Made by a program: the position numbers and the translations under genes. This document shows, piece after piece, positions 14,939 through 17,240 of a stretch of DNA of 17,240 nucleotides. Position 1 is the first letter of the stretch. Each line of letters begins with the position of its first letter. This DNA comes from M55B129 sp964506505 (GTDB taxonomy: Bacteria > Bacillota > Dethiobacteria > DTU022): the NCBI GenBank assembly GCA_964506505.1, contig CAZDKY010000060.1, forward strand, positions 1-17,240, in the 5' to 3' direction. A model generated the notes under the pieces. The model did no database searches. It worked only from the letters and a program-made list of their open reading frames with translations, and had not been told where the DNA came from.

Positions 14939-15768
14939 GAGAGGGACAGTGGTACCCTGGCAATATGGCCCGATCTGTTAATCAACTCCGCCAGGATTTA
15001 AAGGCAGTTGATATTGTTATAGAGTTGCTTGATGCACGTATTCCCATCAGTAGCCATAATCCAATATTTGCTAGATTGCTCGCAGGGATGAAGACTCTTC
15101 TTCTGCTGCATAAAGCGGACAGGGCTGATCCTAACGCTACCAGTCACTGGCTTTCTCATTTTAAGGATAGAGATCAGGACGCCATCAGTTTTAGCATTTA
15201 TGATAAACAATCAATTAATCAGCTGATGCGTTATTTAAAGCGGGAAAAGTTGGGAAAACAACAAACCCGGTTCAAGCGTCCCCTGCGGATGATGGTTGTG
15301 GGGATACCGAATGTGGGGAAATCGACGCTTATTAATTATTTTTTAAAAAAATCTGCTGTCAAGACAGGAAACCAACCTGGTATTACAAGGGGGCGGCAGT
15401 GGATTCGTATTCATCCGGAAATAGAACTGCTTGATACGCCCGGCATTCTCTGGCCAAAAATAACGGAAGATTCAAGTTATCCCCTGGCGGCAGTAGGAGC
15501 CATACCAGCCGGTCGCTATGACCTGCAAAATACTGCTTCCTGGTTAATTAACTTCTATCAAGAGAACGGTATATTCATTTTTATGCAGAAAAAGTATCAT
15601 GGAACAGAAGGGCAAAGCGAGGCCGGCTTGTTGGAAGATATTGCTTATAAGTTCGGTTATTTACAATCTGCCGGCAAACCGGATTTAGACAGGGCAGCCG
15701 CTTCCCTGCTTCACGATTTCCAGGAGGGAGCGCTGGGCAGGATCACCCTTGAAAAGGTACCGGTTTAG
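14935..15768 (+). CDS. rbgA: Ribosome biogenesis GTPase RbgA (YlqF)
   Basis: Circularly permuted GTPase needed for late 50S subunit assembly in Bacillota. The GTPase motifs occur in permuted order: G4 first, then G1 GIPNVGKST (123-131), G2 within PGITRGRQW, and G3 DTPG (167-170). G4 reads HKAD (59-62) where NKxD is usual, so guanine recognition may differ. The N-terminal QWYPGNMARS and the ILWPK stretch are typical of RbgA. 277 residues, normal. The TTG start overlaps the lepB stop codon by four bases. A C-terminal helical domain follows from about residue 190. Neighbouring ribosomal and rRNA maturation genes support the role. Confidence 0.95.
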   Translation: MREGQWYPGNMARSVNQLRQDLKAVDIVIELLDARIPISSHNPIFARLLAGMKTLLLLHKADRADPNATSHWLSHFKDRDQDAISFSIYDKQSINQLMRYLKREKLGKQQTRFKRPLRMMVVGIPNVGKSTLINYFLKKSAVKTGNQPGITRGRQWIRIHPEIELLDTPGILWPKITEDSSYPLAAVGAIPAGRYDLQNTASWLINFYQENGIFIFMQKKYHGTEGQSEAGLLEDIAYKFGYLQSAGKPDLDRAAASLLHDFQEGALGRITLEKVPV

Positions 15769-15801
15769 AGAATGCATTAAACAGCAGGAGGTGGTTCGGT
15801 C

Positions 15802-16566
15802 TTGCCTTTTAAAGGAATGACGCTTGTAGAAATCGATAGCCTTCTTGCTGAAAGGGAAAAACTGTCTGTTGAAGAGACCCAATTTTTGCAAAATGATTCG
15901 CGTCGGGGAGCAGCCGGCTTGCTGGAACGTTTTAAAAAGAAGACGGAAGCGCGCGAGGCGGAGGAACTACGCCTCAAAAAAATGTTTCTTGAGGAGGAGC
16001 AGCTCTGGCATCAAGGATATGAATCAGTCGCAGGTATTGATGAAGCAGGGCGCGGTCCTCTGGCCGGCCCGGTTTTTGCTGCTGCGGTAATACTCAAACC
16101 GGATTTGTTGATTGAAGGATTAAATGATTCCAAGCAATTGTCAGCCTGTACGAGAGAGAAGCTTTTTGAGCGAATTATTGTGGATGCTGAAGCTTATGCA
16201 ATTGGCAGTGCTTCGAGAGAGGAAATTGATCGAATCAACATTCATGCCGCCTCAATGCTGGCCATGATGAGGGCTGTTAATGCGCTTGCCCGCAAACCCG
16301 ATTATCTTCTTGTTGACGGATTTTCAATCCTAAAATGTCCTTACCGGCAAAAGGCCTTGAAGAGTGGTGATCGGCTATCACTTTCCATTGCAGCGGCGTC
16401 AATTCTGGCCAAAGTGGCCAGGGACAGAGTCATGCTTGATCTCCATCGACAGTATCCTGTTTATGGTTTTGATCGAAACATGGGCTATGGTACAGCAGAA
16501 CATCGTTCCGCCCTGAAGCGTTACGGACCCTGCCTTGTTCACCGCCGATCATTTCGCTTAACTTAA
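15802..16566 (+). CDS. rnhB: Ribonuclease HII
   Basis: Endonuclease that cuts the RNA of RNA-DNA hybrids and single ribonucleotides embedded in DNA. The catalytic carboxylates are Asp80 and Glu81 in AGIDEAGRGPLAGP, Asp172 in LLVDG and Asp208 in KVARDRVM. The first about 70 residues form a charged, mostly helical extension like that of the Bacillus subtilis enzyme, which is of nearly the same length (255). TTG start, set by AGGAGGTGG (15786-15794). Last clear member of the operon; 143 bases without a gene or clear promoter separate it from yraN. Confidence 0.97.
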   Translation: MPFKGMTLVEIDSLLAEREKLSVEETQFLQNDSRRGAAGLLERFKKKTEAREAEELRLKKMFLEEEQLWHQGYESVAGIDEAGRGPLAGPVFAAAVILKPDLLIEGLNDSKQLSACTREKLFERIIVDAEAYAIGSASREEIDRINIHAASMLAMMRAVNALARKPDYLLVDGFSILKCPYRQKALKSGDRLSLSIAAASILAKVARDRVMLDLHRQYPVYGFDRNMGYGTAEHRSALKRYGPCLVHRRSFRLT

Positions 16567-16709
16567 AGATTAAAAAAGATTTGAGATGAAGCATCAGGGA
16601 AAATAATAGATATATTTAATTCTATAGCAAAACCGTAAATGTTTGGATATGACGGTACAATTATTCAGTACCAACGGCTTGCTCTAAAAAGAACGGAGTG
16701 ACGGACTGC

Positions 16710-17081
16710 ATGACCCAGCAGCGCCGACGGGTTGGCATGGCCGGAGAACAAGTGGCCAAAGTGTACCTGGAAAATAAAGGTTATGGGATTATCGAAACAA
16801 ATTACCGTTGTACAATTGGAGAAATAGATATCATAGCCCGGGAGGGGAAAACCCTTGTTTTTGTTGAAGTAAGAACTAAAACCGGTACGGCATATGGAAG
16901 ACCGGAAGAATCGATTGATATCAGGAAGGCCCGCCAATTGCGTAGACTGGCGCTTTTTTATTTGCAGCAAAAAGGATTAAATAGTACATCATGTCGTCTG
17001 GATTTAATAGCCGTCATGCTTGATAAAAAAGAAATGACAGCACAGGAATTGAAACATCTTAAAGGTATTCTCAGCGGATAA
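16710..17081 (+). CDS. yraN: UPF0102 family protein YraN, endonuclease-like fold
   Basis: Member of the YraN/UPF0102 family, which has a restriction-endonuclease-like fold and commonly sits next to rnhB. Its cellular role is not settled. The nuclease-like core is visible: Glu in MAGEQVAKVYL, GEIDIIA (Asp40) and FVEVRTK (Glu53). ATG at 16710 is chosen, since GGAGTG (16695-16700) is nine bases upstream; an in-frame GTG at 16698 lies within that site. 123 residues, normal for the family. No terminator is evident after it. Confidence 0.93.
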   Translation: MTQQRRRVGMAGEQVAKVYLENKGYGIIETNYRCTIGEIDIIAREGKTLVFVEVRTKTGTAYGRPEESIDIRKARQLRRLALFYLQQKGLNSTSCRLDLIAVMLDKKEMTAQELKHLKGILSG

Positions 17082-17152
17082 TAACGGACCGGATCCGTAC
17101 TTCCGGAACTGTTAATGATAGTTTGTTCAGGGGAGGAGAAATCGGCGGGATT

Positions 17153-17240
17153 ATGACTCCTGCCGGCAGTTCCATCAAAATTCTTATTTTAAACCTGCTG
17201 GAAACATATTCGGGAATTCGGGTTGGTTTTTTGATCGAAT
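17153..17240 (+). CDS. Start of an unidentified gene, cut off by the window end
   Basis: From ATG 17153 the frame stays open to the last base (29 codons, beginning MTPAGSSIKILILNLLE). A purine-rich GGGGAGGAG (17130-17138) lies 14 bases upstream, somewhat far for a ribosome binding site. The peptide is hydrophobic and helical but too short to assign. In related genomes yraN is often followed by comM; this start does not resemble ComM. Confidence 0.4.
   Translation, partial: MTPAGSSIKILILNLLETYSGIRVGFLIE

Noticed and set aside
1..17240. CRISPR array, insertion sequence, prophage or defence system
   Set aside because: No regularly spaced repeats, transposase or integrase motifs, or defence-type proteins were found; the gene content is core metabolism and housekeeping.

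Overview
The window looks like chromosomal DNA of a Gram-positive anaerobe of the class Clostridia (Bacillota), probably one that makes or oxidises propionate, for example a syntroph. Three things point there. The order ylxM-ffh-rpsP-khpA-rimM-trmD-rplS-lepB-rbgA-rnhB is the classic Bacillota SRP/ribosome-maturation block. RnhB has the long N-terminal extension of its Bacillus counterpart. A cobalamin-dependent methylmalonyl-CoA module sits directly upstream. Strong AGGAGG-type ribosome binding sites and many TTG start codons fit the same picture. Species cannot be named from the sequence alone.

Layout. (1) 1-1268: 3' part of a PAS-PAS-GGDEF diguanylate cyclase, closed by an intrinsic terminator. 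(2) 1269-2093: about 825 bases without protein genes, holding a minus-strand tRNA-Leu(UAG) with its own promoter and some unexplained inverted repeats. (3) 2094-10062: a same-strand operon. It starts with a PAS/AAA+/Fis-type regulator whose AAA+ core lacks several catalytic residues, followed by succinyl-CoA synthetase (sucC, sucD), the two subunits of methylmalonyl-CoA mutase, methylmalonyl-CoA epimerase and a biotin-dependent carboxyltransferase/decarboxylase alpha subunit (mmdA). (4) 10063-10406: intergenic region with a 17-bp inverted repeat, a second terminator-like structure, and a good sigma-A promoter with an inverted repeat just downstream. (5) 10407-16566: the ylxM to rnhB housekeeping operon. 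(6) 16710-17081: yraN, then the first 29 codons of an unidentified gene that runs off the end.

Function. SucCD, MutAB and Mce interconvert succinate, succinyl-CoA, (R)- and (S)-methylmalonyl-CoA. MmdA links this to propionyl-CoA. The route is reversible and the sequence does not fix its direction. The biotin carrier, the other partner subunits of MmdA and the mutase chaperone MeaB are absent here, so they must lie elsewhere. The second operon couples SRP targeting (YlxM, Ffh), signal peptide cleavage (LepB), ribosomal proteins S16 and L19, tRNA m1G37 methylation (TrmD), 30S and 50S maturation (RimM, RbgA) and RNA-DNA hybrid removal (RnhB).

No CRISPR array, insertion sequence, prophage or other clear mobile element was seen. 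The main oddity is the degenerate regulator at the head of the propionate operon.
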